Shown in pieces: positions 1 to 9,357 of a stretch of DNA of 46,225 nt (the first letter of the stretch is position 1; each line of letters begins with the position of its first letter). Source of the stretch: Candidatus Nitrotoga sp. BS (GTDB taxonomy: Bacteria; Pseudomonadota; Gammaproteobacteria; Burkholderiales; Gallionellaceae); NCBI RefSeq assembly GCF_927797785.1, contig NZ_CAKMLL010000031.1, positions 1 to 46,225 of the forward strand. Direction: 5' to 3'. Below the pieces are notes generated by a model, which had not been told where the DNA came from, made no database searches, and was given only the letters and a program-made list of their open reading frames with translations. Made by a program: the position numbers and the translations under genes.

Positions 1-304
1 TTTTTGGTTCGGGCTTCGGCTCGGGCTTCGGCTCGGGCTTCGGCTCGGGCTTCGGCTCGGGCTTCGGTTCGGGCTTCGGTTCGGGCTCAGCCTGAGGACT
101 CTTTATTGGAGTAGATGAGGATTCTTGTTCTGGTGTTGTGTCAGGCAATTCTACAAAGCGTGCATCAATTGGTGGCGAAGTAGCCATCTCTACCTCGGGA
201 GATGCCAGGAGAGAACCAAATTCCAAAACGATGGCCAGCCAAATGATGGTCGCCAGCGGTATTGGCCACCAGAATCGAATCTCCTTCGATCTAGAGTCTG
301 GCAT
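1..304 (-). CDS. tonB: TonB-like energy transducer, N-terminal part (runs off window)
   Basis: This is the N-terminal part of a TonB-type protein, which would carry proton-motive energy from ExbB/ExbD to outer-membrane receptors. The start ATG at 304 gives MPDSRSKEIRFWWPIPLATI, then a single membrane segment (about residues 14-32), then a Pro/Glu/Lys-rich spacer. The spacer becomes a perfect EPKP repeat encoded by about seven 12-bp units (about 6-89). The C-terminal receptor-binding domain lies beyond the window edge. A GTG at 313, overlapping the exbD stop, is an alternative start. The gene directly follows exbD on the same strand, so operon membership is very likely. The call rests on anchor, spacer and context, because the diagnostic C-terminus is not visible. 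Confidence 0.8.
   Translation of the reverse strand, partial: MPDSRSKEIRFWWPIPLATIIWLAIVLEFGSLLASPEVEMATSPPIDARFVELPDTTPEQESSSTPIKSPQAEPEPKPEPKPEPKPEPKPEPKPEPKPEPK
6..89. repeat. 12-bp tandem repeat encoding EPKP units in tonB
   Basis: About seven copies of a 12-bp unit (ggctcgggcttc with ggttcgggcttc variants) lie in tandem. Read on the minus strand they encode the Pro-Glu-Pro-Lys spacer of TonB. Such arrays can change length by slippage without shifting the frame. Confidence 0.85.
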
Positions 305-314
305 GCTTACCACG

Positions 315-716
315 TCACTTATGTTTTATCGCAATCAAAAAATGTTGGGCACCAGCAGTTCGAGCCTGCAACATCGCCTGCACTACCATGCCTTGTGGTG
401 CTTCGTTGTCCGCTGATACGACCAAGCTTTGTTGTGAATCGCGTAACAGCGGCCTGAGCGTGGCGGCCAGGGTTTCCAGTGTTACAGGAATACGATTGAT
501 AAAGATTTCCCTATTACCAGTCAGGGTTAGCGTTACCGGTGCGTCAACGCTGAGCTTTTCGGCTTCTCCTTGGGGCAGGTTCACTTGCAGGGAATCCAGA
601 TTCTGCATCGACAATGAAGTCAGCATGAACGTCACCAGTAAGAAAAACATCACATCAATCATCGGAATGATCTCGATGCGCCCCTTGCGATACGTTCTGG
701 ATTTACGCAGCTTCAT
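315..716 (-). CDS. exbD: ExbD/TolR-family biopolymer transport protein
   Basis: ExbD is the small subunit of the inner-membrane proton channel that powers TonB. The 133-residue length is typical. A basic N-terminus (residues 1-13) is followed by one membrane helix (about 14-34) starting IEIIPMIDVMFFLLVTFML. The Asp at residue 21 matches the essential membrane aspartate of the ExbD/TolR family. The remainder is the periplasmic domain. The start overlaps the 3' end of exbB by 14 bp and tonB follows at once, so the three are probably translated from one mRNA. TolR is the alternative, but the tonB neighbour favours ExbD. Confidence 0.9.
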   Translation of the reverse strand: MKLRKSRTYRKGRIEIIPMIDVMFFLLVTFMLTSLSMQNLDSLQVNLPQGEAEKLSVDAPVTLTLTGNREIFINRIPVTLETLAATLRPLLRDSQQSLVVSADNEAPQGMVVQAMLQARTAGAQHFLIAIKHK

Positions 717-1347
717 GCGCGCTACCTTGTTGATCTAAACGGATGTGATCAATCAGACGTGTACCAAGTCGCTCCATTTCATCCATCGTTTGTGATTGCA
801 GGCGAGAAAAATAATTAAATCCAAACAATGCAATCAGCGCAATCAATAATCCGACTGCAGTAGCAATGAGCGCCTGTGCCACACCTCCAGTTACGCCCGT
901 AGGATTGACGACACCGCTGCCAATTATCTGGAAGGCATGCATCATTCCAATAATTGTTCCCATCAGCCCGAGCAAAGGAGCAGCAGTGACGATAGTTTCT
1001 AATACCCATAACCTGCGCGCAAGGGATGTTTCAATCAACTGGGCTTCATCCGCTGCACGAGATTCAGTCCACCATGAAGGCCGATGACGATTGGTGATCA
1101 CTACCTCAAAGAAGCGCTTGTAATAGTGACGTTCACTCAACACGGAAAGCATCTTTTCCAAGTCTGCCCACGCAAAGCCATAAGTTTCAACAAGATTAAG
1201 CAAGTCATATGAAAGACGTGCATAACGCCAATAGAGAAATGCCTTCTCAAGCATAATGGCTAAAGCAATTACCCCCAGCAAAGACAATGGCAGGATAATC
1301 ATCCCGCCAAGTTTAAATGCGATCCAGGCATTTTGTAGTTCTTGCAT
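703..1347 (-). CDS. exbB: ExbB/TolQ-family proton channel protein
   Basis: This is the large channel subunit of the TonB motor, of the MotA/TolQ/ExbB family. The ATG at 1347 is preferred over an in-frame TTG at 1359 because a GGAG ribosome site sits 7-10 bases upstream of it; this gives 214 residues. Membrane helices are visible near the N-terminus (MIILPLSLLGVIALAIML) and as a pair in the C-terminal half (TIVTAAPLLGLMGTIIGMMH and QALIATAVGLLIALIALFGF), the latter being the family signature. It is the first gene of exbB-exbD-tonB. Regulation by iron is common for such operons, but I did not identify a Fur box. Confidence 0.9.
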   Translation of the reverse strand: MQELQNAWIAFKLGGMIILPLSLLGVIALAIMLEKAFLYWRYARLSYDLLNLVETYGFAWADLEKMLSVLSERHYYKRFFEVVITNRHRPSWWTESRAADEAQLIETSLARRLWVLETIVTAAPLLGLMGTIIGMMHAFQIIGSGVVNPTGVTGGVAQALIATAVGLLIALIALFGFNYFSRLQSQTMDEMERLGTRLIDHIRLDQQGSAHEAA

Positions 1348-1842
1348 GGTTATCTCCAAATAAAAGGGATAATCCCCAGTTGCTAGTTAAAAAACTTATG
1401 ATGACCAGGTAAAAATTTTCGCCGCGATCCAAACAGAGATGCGCCGCTCCAATTTTAATTCCCTTGAAGTTGCTCATTTTACTCAAACTTTAGACATTTA
1501 GCCTTCATCATTGCGTCTCACAAATGGGTGTCGCGACTGGGAGGTGAAAGAACGAATGCATGCCGCTTTCTGCTGGCAATGCTGCGTCTCTCGCAACCTT
1601 TGGTCGCCGCACTGTTTCGTAACGTGTATATCGGGGGCTGCCGGATGAAACTGTTTCTGAAAGTGAGTCTGGAAAGTTGTGTAGTGGTCAAGTAATTTTG
1701 AACATAACGATAGCTTTTTTGCTGCGCCGCCCCCCTGTTTTGACTGACATGCTGAACACACAATCCTTGTACCTTAATCATGCAGAGCACTGCAACGGTA
1801 TACAGGCCGTTTTTTCGAGCTGAATCGGACTGATTATGAGGT
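1348..1842. other. Intergenic region between exbB and the Sel1 gene
   Basis: About 480 bp without a convincing gene on either strand. Short open frames exist but have no ribosome site or recognisable sequence. The first 100-150 bp upstream of exbB are AT-rich and should hold its promoter; I could not fix a -35/-10 pair. The rest shows no repeat or RNA gene that I recognise. Confidence 0.5.
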
Positions 1843-3732
1843 TCAGTCGCACACTTTCAAATTTTTCTGCTGGCAATCATTTGCCATCTTCTGTGCTCTT
1901 GCGATTTGCTGTAAGGTCATTTGCTTCGAAACGATGTCACGACTCTTCGCTGCATCTCCATATCCTGATGCTGCACTAAGATTAAACCACATGTGCGCAC
2001 GTACATAGTCCAGCGCAACACCTTGCGCTTCCTCATACATCTCGCCGAGATTGTATTGTGCATTCATATTCCCTTGCACTGCCGCCAGGCGATACCATCT
2101 TACTGCTTCAGCGAAATTTTGCGGGACGCCTTGCCCTGTCTTATAACTCATGCCGAGGTTAAGTTGTGCTTCCGCTTGTCCTTGGTCTGCGGCTAAACGC
2201 CACCACTTGACTGCTTCTGTGTAGTCCTGCTCAACGCCTTGCCCTTTATAATACATATAGCCAAGATTGTATTGCGCCAGATTATCTCCCTGCGCTGCAG
2301 CCAGACGATACCACTTGGCAGCTTCAAGGTAGTCTTGCGGGACACTTTGCCCGTGGTAATACATCAAGCCGAGGTTGTTTTGAGCATGTGCATTCGCTTG
2401 CGCTGCTGCTAATCGATACCATCGTACTGCTTCAACGTAATCTTGCGGTACACCTTGCCCTTTCATATAACTCACACCGAGGTTGAATTGCGCCTCCGCT
2501 TGCCCTTGGGTTGCTGCTAAGTGCCACCACTTGAGTGCTTCTGTGTCGTCATGTGCAACGCCTTGCCCGTTGGCATACTTCAAACCAAGATGGTATTGCG
2601 CCTCTACATTCTCCTGCGCTGCTGCCAGGCGATACCACTTAACTGCTTCCACATAGTCCTGCGCAACGCCTTTCCCTTTGTCATACAGGTAGCCAAGATT
2701 AAATTGCGCATTTGCATTCCCCTGTGCTGCTGCCAAGCGCCACAATTTGAGGGCTTCTATGGAATCCTGAGCAACACCTTGCCCATTGGCATATTTCAAA
2801 CCAAGCTCGTATTGAGCATTCACATTTCCCTGTGCTGCAGCCCGTCGATACCACTTAACCGCTTCTGCATAGTCCTGTTTTACACCTTGCCCGTTGGCAT
2901 ATTTCAAGCCAAGATGGTATTGCGCACCCACATTCCCTTGCGCTGCTGCCAGTCGATACCACTTGACTGCTTCAGCTTCGTCTTGTGGGACACCGTGCCC
3001 TTCGTCATAAACCACGGCAAGGCTATATTGCGCCAGCGCAATCCCCTGTATGGCTGCCAGACGATGCCACTTAACGGCTTCTACGTAGTCCTGCGCAACG
3101 CCTTTTCCTTCCTCATACATCACGCCGAGATGGTATTGCGCACCCGCATTTCCTTGCGCTGCTGCTAGTCGATACCATTTAATTGCTTCTATGTAATTTT
3201 GGGAAACGCCTTTTCCTTTCTCATACATCACGCCGAGATCGTATTGCGCACCCGCATTCCCTTGCGCTGCTGCTAGTCGATACCATTTATCTGCTTCCAT
3301 ATAATCTTGGGAAACGCCTATTCCTTTCTCATACATCACGCCGAGATCGTATTGGGCACCCACATTCCCTTGCGCTGCTACTTGCCGATACAAATTCGCT
3401 GCTTTTGCATAGCTCTGCGCAACCCCTTGCCCTTTGTAATACATCAAGCCGAGATTGTATTGCGCATCCACATTCCCTTGCGCTGCTGCTTGCCGATACA
3501 AATTCGCTGCTTTTGTATAGCTCTGCGCAACCCCTTGCCCTTTGTAATACATCACGCCGAGATTGTATTGCGCACCCGCACTCCCTTGCGCTGCAGCTTT
3601 GTGGTACCACATCACCGCCTGGATGTAGTCACCACGCTTATACGCATCCTGGCCGTCTTTGAGCGGATCTGCCCACGTTGTACCAACATTCAACAGTAGC
3701 GCAGTAAATATACAGAATAGTAGTTGTTTCAT
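1843..3732 (-). CDS. Secreted Sel1-repeat (SLR/TPR-like) protein, 15 repeats
   Basis: A periplasmic or exported solenoid protein of 629 residues. Residues 1-21 form a signal peptide (MKQLLFCIFTALLLNVGTTW, then ADP). After one degenerate leading unit, residues 54-593 contain 15 contiguous 36-residue Sel1-like repeats with no linkers, each of the form AQYxLGxxYxxGxGVxQDxxEAxxWYRLAAxQGN. A 36-residue tail follows. Sel1 repeats form alpha-alpha superhelices that bind partner proteins, as in HcpA-like, EnhC-like and PodJ-related proteins, so a scaffold or adaptor role is likely. No catalytic domain is seen and the partner is unknown. The coaX start lies upstream with 30 bp between, so co-transcription with birA-coaX is possible. 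Confidence 0.9.
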   Translation of the reverse strand: MKQLLFCIFTALLLNVGTTWADPLKDGQDAYKRGDYIQAVMWYHKAAAQGSAGAQYNLGVMYYKGQGVAQSYTKAANLYRQAAAQGNVDAQYNLGLMYYKGQGVAQSYAKAANLYRQVAAQGNVGAQYDLGVMYEKGIGVSQDYMEADKWYRLAAAQGNAGAQYDLGVMYEKGKGVSQNYIEAIKWYRLAAAQGNAGAQYHLGVMYEEGKGVAQDYVEAVKWHRLAAIQGIALAQYSLAVVYDEGHGVPQDEAEAVKWYRLAAAQGNVGAQYHLGLKYANGQGVKQDYAEAVKWYRRAAAQGNVNAQYELGLKYANGQGVAQDSIEALKLWRLAAAQGNANAQFNLGYLYDKGKGVAQDYVEAVKWYRLAAAQENVEAQYHLGLKYANGQGVAHDDTEALKWWHLAATQGQAEAQFNLGVSYMKGQGVPQDYVEAVRWYRLAAAQANAHAQNNLGLMYYHGQSVPQDYLEAAKWYRLAAAQGDNLAQYNLGYMYYKGQGVEQDYTEAVKWWRLAADQGQAEAQLNLGMSYKTGQGVPQNFAEAVRWYRLAAVQGNMNAQYNLGEMYEEAQGVALDYVRAHMWFNLSAASGYGDAAKSRDIVSKQMTLQQIARAQKMANDCQQKNLKVCD

Positions 3733-3762
3733 TGGTTATCTCATTGTGCAACAGCAATAAAG

Positions 3763-4500
3763 TTAGCGCGTGCAGGATGAATTTTCCTGACCAATTGTTT
3801 GCAGGCCACGCAATACCAGATTATCCACCCGCATCACCGGCAACTTGAGATGCGACTGTACATTATCTGCAGCGCCACCGCTTAACAGGCAGCGCACGCT
3901 GCCACGCGCGGCTAACGCCTCGAACTGCAAATGAATAGCGCCTATGGTCGCCTGGATTGAGCCGCTGAACGTGGCATCGGCGGTATTGCGCGGAAATTCC
4001 CGCCAGACTCCCTCTGTTTGTGCTAATTGGGCAGCGCCGGCAGCCAAGCTGCTACGCATCATGTCCATACCCGGCAGGATGAGCCCGCCCAAAAATTCTC
4101 CCTCGGCCGACAGTGCATCCACAGTAGTTGCCGTGCCGCAATTTACCACGAGACAGGATGCGCGCTCTTGATGCCAGGCCGCTATTAGCGCCGCCCACCG
4201 GTCGCTGCCAAGCTGCGCAGGGGGGGCGTATGAGTTACGCACACCACATTGCGTTGCTTGGGCCACAATAAATTCGATGGGACAATGCCATGCAGCACAG
4301 GCTGCGGAGAGCAGTTGCGCCATATTCTCGCCAGCAACATTGGATACGAGAATTCTGTCCGGTGGCGGCAATTCCGAAAACGCCATGCTCAATGCTGACG
4401 CCTGCGTATTTTCAAGCGCGTTTTGATGTAACCCCACGCCATCTTCTACCGTGGTCCACTTGACACGACTATTGCCGGCATCTATCAGTAACATTTTCAT
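3763..4500 (-). CDS. coaX: Type III pantothenate kinase
   Basis: CoaX phosphorylates pantothenate, the first step of coenzyme A synthesis. The 245-residue protein has the ASKHA-fold signatures of the family: MLLIDAGNSRVKW at residues 3-15 (phosphate loop with DxGN), GSDRWAALIAA (pantothenate site) and VVNCGTATTVDAL. The ATG overlaps the birA stop as ATGA, so translation is coupled to birA. The birA-coaX order is common in betaproteobacteria and links two cofactor functions. No defects are seen. Confidence 0.95.
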   Translation of the reverse strand: MKMLLIDAGNSRVKWTTVEDGVGLHQNALENTQASALSMAFSELPPPDRILVSNVAGENMAQLLSAACAAWHCPIEFIVAQATQCGVRNSYAPPAQLGSDRWAALIAAWHQERASCLVVNCGTATTVDALSAEGEFLGGLILPGMDMMRSSLAAGAAQLAQTEGVWREFPRNTADATFSGSIQATIGAIHLQFEALAARGSVRCLLSGGAADNVQSHLKLPVMRVDNLVLRGLQTIGQENSSCTR

Positions 4501-5489
4501 GGCGCACGTATACCAATCTCTCCCGCATTAAATATTTGCATTCCGCCTACCGTTTCCAGAATAAGCGCACCATTCCCGGTTACGCCTCGCGCAATTCCAA
4601 TTTCAGTTCTGCCATCCGGCAGCAACAGCTGTACATTCTGGTTATGCAAAGCGTGATGGCTTTCCCACTCCGCACGCAGCGCCGCAAAACCATAGCTGGC
4701 AAATTCATAAAGTATGGCCTGCAATTCACGTAAAATTACCGCGAATAAGTAGTTTCGTTCCGGCACATTAATTCCCGACATGCCAGCTACCATATCTTCC
4801 AGACTCGATACCGGCTGATCTATCTGCGGCAACAGGTATTTAGGCATGGACACGTTGAGGCCAATGCCAATTACTACAGCACTCGGGCCCAACACATCAC
4901 CTTGTGCCTCGAGCAGAATACCGGCCAGTTTACCCTTGTTGCCATTCAGTACATCATTCGGCCATTTAAGTCGTGCGCTTGTCATACCAAGCGCGTGCAA
5001 TGCACGGATTAGTGCCACTCCAACTGCCAAGCTCAAGCCGGACAGCGCCGACAAACCAAGTTCAAAGCGCCACAACAGCGAGAATGTAAGTGCGTTGCCT
5101 AAGCCGGAATGCCATGTCCGACCCAATCGCCCACGTCCGCCGCTTTGAAGTTCCACCGCCAGCACGTTGCCGCTGGGTACGCCCCGCGCTGCACGCTGCA
5201 GCAACAGCGTATTGCTGGAGGACAAGCTGTCAAAAATTTCAATCTGAAATTGTCCCGCCTGCTCTTCTAAGTGACGTGCAATAAGTGCAGCATCAAGCCA
5301 TTGCGGTGGATTGCTCAGGCAATAGCCACGACCGGGCACACTGTATAAAACCAAGCCATAGTCAGCTACCCTATGCAAGGCATTGCTCACGCTGGCGCGC
5401 GATATGCCCAAACGCTGCGCCAGCATTTCCCCGGAATGAAATTTCCCGTCCACCAACAGGCGCAGCAGGGCAAAAGTAAGCGGTTTCAT
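4497..5489 (-). CDS. birA: Bifunctional biotin--[acetyl-CoA-carboxylase] ligase / biotin operon repressor
   Basis: BirA attaches biotin to the carboxyl carrier protein and, with its N-terminal helix-turn-helix, can repress biotin genes. Residues about 5-60 form the winged HTH (MLAQRLGISRASVSNALHRV). The catalytic core shows the biotinyl-AMP loop GGRGRLGRTW, then KWPNDVL and GKLAGILLE. A C-terminal SH3-like domain closes the 330-residue protein, as in E. coli BirA. Because the DNA-binding domain is present this is the regulatory form. The gene lies 37 bp downstream of the patatin gene and overlaps coaX by 4 bp. Confidence 0.95.
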   Translation of the reverse strand: MKPLTFALLRLLVDGKFHSGEMLAQRLGISRASVSNALHRVADYGLVLYSVPGRGYCLSNPPQWLDAALIARHLEEQAGQFQIEIFDSLSSSNTLLLQRAARGVPSGNVLAVELQSGGRGRLGRTWHSGLGNALTFSLLWRFELGLSALSGLSLAVGVALIRALHALGMTSARLKWPNDVLNGNKGKLAGILLEAQGDVLGPSAVVIGIGLNVSMPKYLLPQIDQPVSSLEDMVAGMSGINVPERNYLFAVILRELQAILYEFASYGFAALRAEWESHHALHNQNVQLLLPDGRTEIGIARGVTGNGALILETVGGMQIFNAGEIGIRAP

Positions 5490-5526
5490 CGTGATGCATG
5501 GGAGGGGGTGCCCATGCTGACAGCTT

Positions 5527-6693
5527 TCATAGTGGCTGGCTTTCTGCTGTTTTCTCGCGCAGATTTATAAAATTCAGGATTTCTTGTTTCTGTTTCAGTG
5601 CATCCTGATATCCCAGCTCGATCATCGCACGACAAAAATTCTTTTCGAACAACAGATAGCTCACCAGATTTGCCCCGCTACGGCGCATCGCGCCTATCCC
5701 GCGCAACAGAAAACGGATAGTCCATGGCAAGTGCATGGCATAACGTTCAGCTATTTTTTCAATAGGCTGACTCGGCTCAATCACCAACACATCGACATGG
5801 CGCAAATTTGTTTGCTGCTTAGCATCTTCTGTCAACATTCCGATCGAATGATTGATGCGCTGCACACGCTCTACATCCATTCCCAGGCTATTGAGAAAAA
5901 TGCTATCCATAACATGGCCGGCAATCTGTGCAAGCGAAGGATAGTCACACATCTTGTTACTGATTTGTCCTTCCCTGCTATGACCTAAGCCGATTACCAG
6001 CACGCGAGTAGCGCCCAGATGCAGCGCAGAACTGATAGGCGCGATCTGGCGCATCGAGCCATCGCCAAAGTGTTCACGGTTGATGAGTACAGCTGGAAAA
6101 ATAAACGGGATAGCTGAAGATGCCAATAAATGTTTGGGCTCGATCTTGGCTGGAATGCCAAGACGATGCGCCCGCTTCCAGGGCGGAATCCCCGCTACTC
6201 CCTGGTAAAAAGTCACCGAGCACCCCGAACTATAGCCCGAGGCCGTGATACTCAGCGCGTGCAGATGTCCTGCATCAATATTCTCCTGAATTTTTTCATA
6301 GGGCAGCGTTGCTTCCAGCATCTTCACCAACGGCGCGTTATCCAGCAGCGACACGTGATTTAACTTGTTAATTCCCATACTGCTCAAGATCAGCCCTGCG
6401 AGCCAGCATGCACTGTTCTTTAAAGCGCCAATCGGGTCAGTTCGATAAACAATATCAACGCGAGAATTTTTCCAGATATTCAGGAGGTATTGCACACCTT
6501 TGCGAAAGGATCGAGCATTCACTGCGAGCGTAACCGCATTAAGCGAACCTGACGAAGTTCCGCAGATAACAGAGAAGGGATTGTGTGCATGACGCGGCAG
6601 AAACTCGGCGATGGCCTTCAGTACACCCACCTGATAGGCAACGCGCGCGCCTCCTCCGGTCAGAATCAAGCCAAGCTTTTCTGGCGCACTCAT
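5527..6693 (-). CDS. Patatin-like phospholipase
   Basis: A probable lipid acyl hydrolase of the patatin/RssA group, 388 residues. All catalytic elements are visible: oxyanion loop GLILTGGGARVAYQVGVL (residues 8-25), nucleophile elbow GTSSG with Ser47, and the dyad aspartate in FGDGSMRQ near residue 210. No signal peptide is present, so it is likely cytoplasmic or membrane-associated. An AAGGTGG ribosome site precedes the ATG. It follows the small gene at 6715-6972 by 21 bp, suggesting an operon with maeB. The substrate is not predictable from the sequence. Confidence 0.88.
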   Translation of the reverse strand: MSAPEKLGLILTGGGARVAYQVGVLKAIAEFLPRHAHNPFSVICGTSSGSLNAVTLAVNARSFRKGVQYLLNIWKNSRVDIVYRTDPIGALKNSACWLAGLILSSMGINKLNHVSLLDNAPLVKMLEATLPYEKIQENIDAGHLHALSITASGYSSGCSVTFYQGVAGIPPWKRAHRLGIPAKIEPKHLLASSAIPFIFPAVLINREHFGDGSMRQIAPISSALHLGATRVLVIGLGHSREGQISNKMCDYPSLAQIAGHVMDSIFLNSLGMDVERVQRINHSIGMLTEDAKQQTNLRHVDVLVIEPSQPIEKIAERYAMHLPWTIRFLLRGIGAMRRSGANLVSYLLFEKNFCRAMIELGYQDALKQKQEILNFINLREKTAESQPL

Positions 6694-6714
6694 CTGACCA
6701 CCTTCATCAAGGGC

Positions 6715-6972
6715 TTACAAATCGCCAGGCCCGACCTCAGCATGCACAATTTCCAGCGCATCCTTCAGTGTTTCCTCGGATAGATCATTTACATACTTCG
6801 ATAGCATCTCTGCCGCTTCTGCTGCCTCAGGCGGCAGGTTGCGACCGTCGGTATTGGCCACCAGCACAGCGGCAGCTCCTGCCACCTGCAGTAAGCAGGT
6901 ACGCTCACTCATCAATATTTCCAGCTCTTCGCGCAGCATGGCAACTTCTTGAGTCTTTAGTTTGTCCGACAT
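6715..6972 (-). CDS. Small conserved-looking helical protein of unknown function
   Basis: An 85-residue soluble acidic protein, [20 protein letters not shown] at the start and ending HAEVGPGDL. It looks fully helical: a heptad-like N-terminal helix (about 5-27), a small Ala/Val-rich helix (about 30-40), then PPEAAEAAEML and SEETLKDALEIV helices. It has no signal peptide, membrane segment or Cys-pair motif. A very strong ribosome site (AGGAGGAGG) lies inside the last codons of maeB, and the start overlaps maeB by 16 bp. That site argues strongly for real translation. I do not recognise the family. Confidence 0.7.
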   Translation of the reverse strand: MSDKLKTQEVAMLREELEILMSERTCLLQVAGAAAVLVANTDGRNLPPEAAEAAEMLSKYVNDLSEETLKDALEIVHAEVGPGDL

Positions 6973-9275
6973 ATAACCTCCTCCTTACAATGAATTTCAA
7001 CCCCTGTTACCGCCAGCGCACTCATATTTACGATACGACGCACAGTGGTATTGGGGGTCAGGATATGAATGGACTTCGCAGCACCAAGCAAAATCGGTCC
7101 TATGGTGATACCGTCGCCCGCAAGCATTCTTAAAAGACCGAAGGAAATGTTCGCTGCATCCAGATTCGGCATGATGAGCAAATTTGCTCCACCTTCCAAG
7201 CGCGAGCCGGGAAAAACCTGCATACGCAGACTCTCAGAAATAGCAGCTTCACCGTGCATCTCACCTTCCACTTCCAGCTCCGGCGCCATCTGCTCCAGCA
7301 ATTCGCGCGCCCGACTCATCTTGTGCGCGGAGACGTCGTCGAAACTGCCAAAACTGGAATGCGATAGCAGTGCCACTTTGGGCACGATGCCGAAACGGTG
7401 CACCTCCTCTGCCGCCAGCAGCGTCATTTCCGCTACTTGTTCAGCGCTGGGGTCGAGATTGATTTGCGTATCGCAGATAAACAACGTGTGGTTGGGCAGC
7501 AGTAAAATATTCATCGCGGCAAACACGCTGACATCTGACCGCAGGCCGATCACATTGCTGACATGACGCAGGTGGTTAAGGGGTTGTGATAAAGTTCCGC
7601 ACAGCATGGCATCTGCGTCCCCCATGTGTATCAGCATGGTGCCTATCAGGGTATTGTGGCGCCGTATTTCGCGCTTGGCGTCTTCAGGGGAAACGCCTTT
7701 TCGCTGCATTAAGCGGTGGTATTCTGTCCAATAAGCGCGGAAACGTGGGTCGTTTTCAGGGTTTACCAGTTCGAAGTGTTCTCCCGCGCAGATTCGAAGA
7801 CCGAGTTTTTGAATCCGCTGTTCCACCACTTCCGGACGGCCGATAAGGATGGGTTTGGCCAAGCCTTCGTCCAGTACCATCTGCACCGCATGCAGTACAC
7901 GTTCATCCTCGCCTTCTGCATATACCAGTCGTTTTGGATTTTTTTTTGCCAAATCGAATACCGGCTTCATCAACAGACCAGACTGATAGACAAAAAGCGA
8001 AAGTTGCTCGCGGTAGGACGCCATATCGGCCAGTGGTCTTTCCGCTACGCCGCTATCCATGGCAGCTTGGGCTACTGCCACAGCGATTTTTGTAATCAGG
8101 CGCGGGTCGAAGGGCTTGGGAATCAGATATTCCGCACCAAATTTCAAGCTCTCCTCGCCATACACTGACGCTACCGCATCGGACTGTTCGGCTTGCGCCA
8201 GTTCAGCGATGGCAAACACAGCAGCACGCTTCATTTCTTCGTTAATGCGGGTGGCGCCGACATCCAGCGCGCCGCGAAAAATGTAGGGAAAGCAAAGCGC
8301 ATTGTTGACCTGGTTGGGATAGTCCGAACGCCCTGTGGCCAGAATGGCATCCGGCCGTACCGCCTTGGCCAGCTCTGGCCAGATTTCCGGTGTGGGATTG
8401 GCCAGCGCAAAAATCAGAGGATTGGGGGCCATCTGTTCCACCATCTCCGGTCTGAGCACGCCGCCTGCAGATAAACCCAGGAACACGTCCGCCCCGGAGA
8501 TCGCTTCAGTCAAAGTACGTGCGCCAATATCCACCGCGTAACGCGTCTTGTGCTCATCCATCTCTCCGATGCGCCCACGAAACACCACCCCCTTTGTGTC
8601 GGTGACGATAATATTTTCCATACGCACACCCAAGCTCACCAGCATATCCAGACAAGCCAGAGCCGCAGCGCCCGCACCGGACACCACCAGTTTGATTTGA
8701 TCAATTTGCTTGCCGACTACTTTAAGTCCATTCAGCAAGGCTGCGCCGACGATGATGGCAGTGCCGTGCTGGTCGTCGTGGAACACCGGTATTTTCATGC
8801 GCTCGCGCAAGCGTTTCTCAATGTAGAAACACTCCGGCGCCTTGATATCTTCCAGATTAATGCCACCGAAGGTTGGCTCCAGCGCGGCAATGATATCCAC
8901 CAGCTTGTCTGGGTCGCGCTCGTTAATCTCCAGATCAAATACATCAATACCGGCAAATTTCTTGAACAGCATGCCCTTGCCTTCCATCACCGGCTTGGCT
9001 GCCAATGGACCGATCGCGCCCAGTCCCAACACTGCTGTGCCGTTAGTAATTACCGCCACCAGATTACCGCGAGCGGTGAGGTTACTCGCCTCATTTACGT
9101 CTGCCACAATCGCTTCACATGCCGCTGCCACACCGGGCGAATAAGCCAGCGCCAAGTCACGCTGGGTTAGCATGGGCTTGCTCGGCACTACGGAAATTTT
9201 GCCCGGTTTGGGCAGGCGATGATATTGCAGCGCAGCTACCCGCAATTTTTCGTCTAGTGTGTTATCGGTAACCAT
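6957..9275 (-). CDS. maeB: NADP-dependent malic enzyme with C-terminal phosphotransacetylase-like domain
   Basis: MaeB decarboxylates malate to pyruvate with NADP reduction. I start it at the ATG at 9275 ([20 protein letters not shown]), giving 772 residues as is usual for MaeB; a longer in-frame start at 9338 adds 21 atypical residues. The first 420 residues hold the malic enzyme domains, with [21 protein letters not shown] and the Rossmann loop [13 protein letters not shown]. The remainder matches the phosphotransacetylase-like regulatory domain ([30 protein letters not shown]). A TATAAT lies only 10 bp upstream of the ATG, which would give a nearly leaderless mRNA if used, but I see no matching -35. 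The small protein and patatin genes follow. Confidence 0.93.
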   Translation of the reverse strand: MVTDNTLDEKLRVAALQYHRLPKPGKISVVPSKPMLTQRDLALAYSPGVAAACEAIVADVNEASNLTARGNLVAVITNGTAVLGLGAIGPLAAKPVMEGKGMLFKKFAGIDVFDLEINERDPDKLVDIIAALEPTFGGINLEDIKAPECFYIEKRLRERMKIPVFHDDQHGTAIIVGAALLNGLKVVGKQIDQIKLVVSGAGAAALACLDMLVSLGVRMENIIVTDTKGVVFRGRIGEMDEHKTRYAVDIGARTLTEAISGADVFLGLSAGGVLRPEMVEQMAPNPLIFALANPTPEIWPELAKAVRPDAILATGRSDYPNQVNNALCFPYIFRGALDVGATRINEEMKRAAVFAIAELAQAEQSDAVASVYGEESLKFGAEYLIPKPFDPRLITKIAVAVAQAAMDSGVAERPLADMASYREQLSLFVYQSGLLMKPVFDLAKKNPKRLVYAEGEDERVLHAVQMVLDEGLAKPILIGRPEVVEQRIQKLGLRICAGEHFELVNPENDPRFRAYWTEYHRLMQRKGVSPEDAKREIRRHNTLIGTMLIHMGDADAMLCGTLSQPLNHLRHVSNVIGLRSDVSVFAAMNILLLPNHTLFICDTQINLDPSAEQVAEMTLLAAEEVHRFGIVPKVALLSHSSFGSFDDVSAHKMSRARELLEQMAPELEVEGEMHGEAAISESLRMQVFPGSRLEGGANLLIMPNLDAANISFGLLRMLAGDGITIGPILLGAAKSIHILTPNTTVRRIVNMSALAVTGVEIHCKEEVICRTN

Positions 9276-9357
9276 AATTGCGCGGATTATACCTGACAGA
9301 CAATTTCCCCCGGATTCCATTGGCAGGCTAGTAACCAAGGAGAAAAGTTTGGCAGCA

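Noticed and set aside
1498-1790. Minus-strand frames of 87-90 codons upstream of exbB
   Set aside because: No ribosome site, no domain and unusual composition. Kept only as a non-coding intergenic stretch.
3183-3699. Long plus-strand frames opposite the Sel1 repeats
   Set aside because: They are antisense shadows with a period equal to the 36-codon repeat on the other strand.
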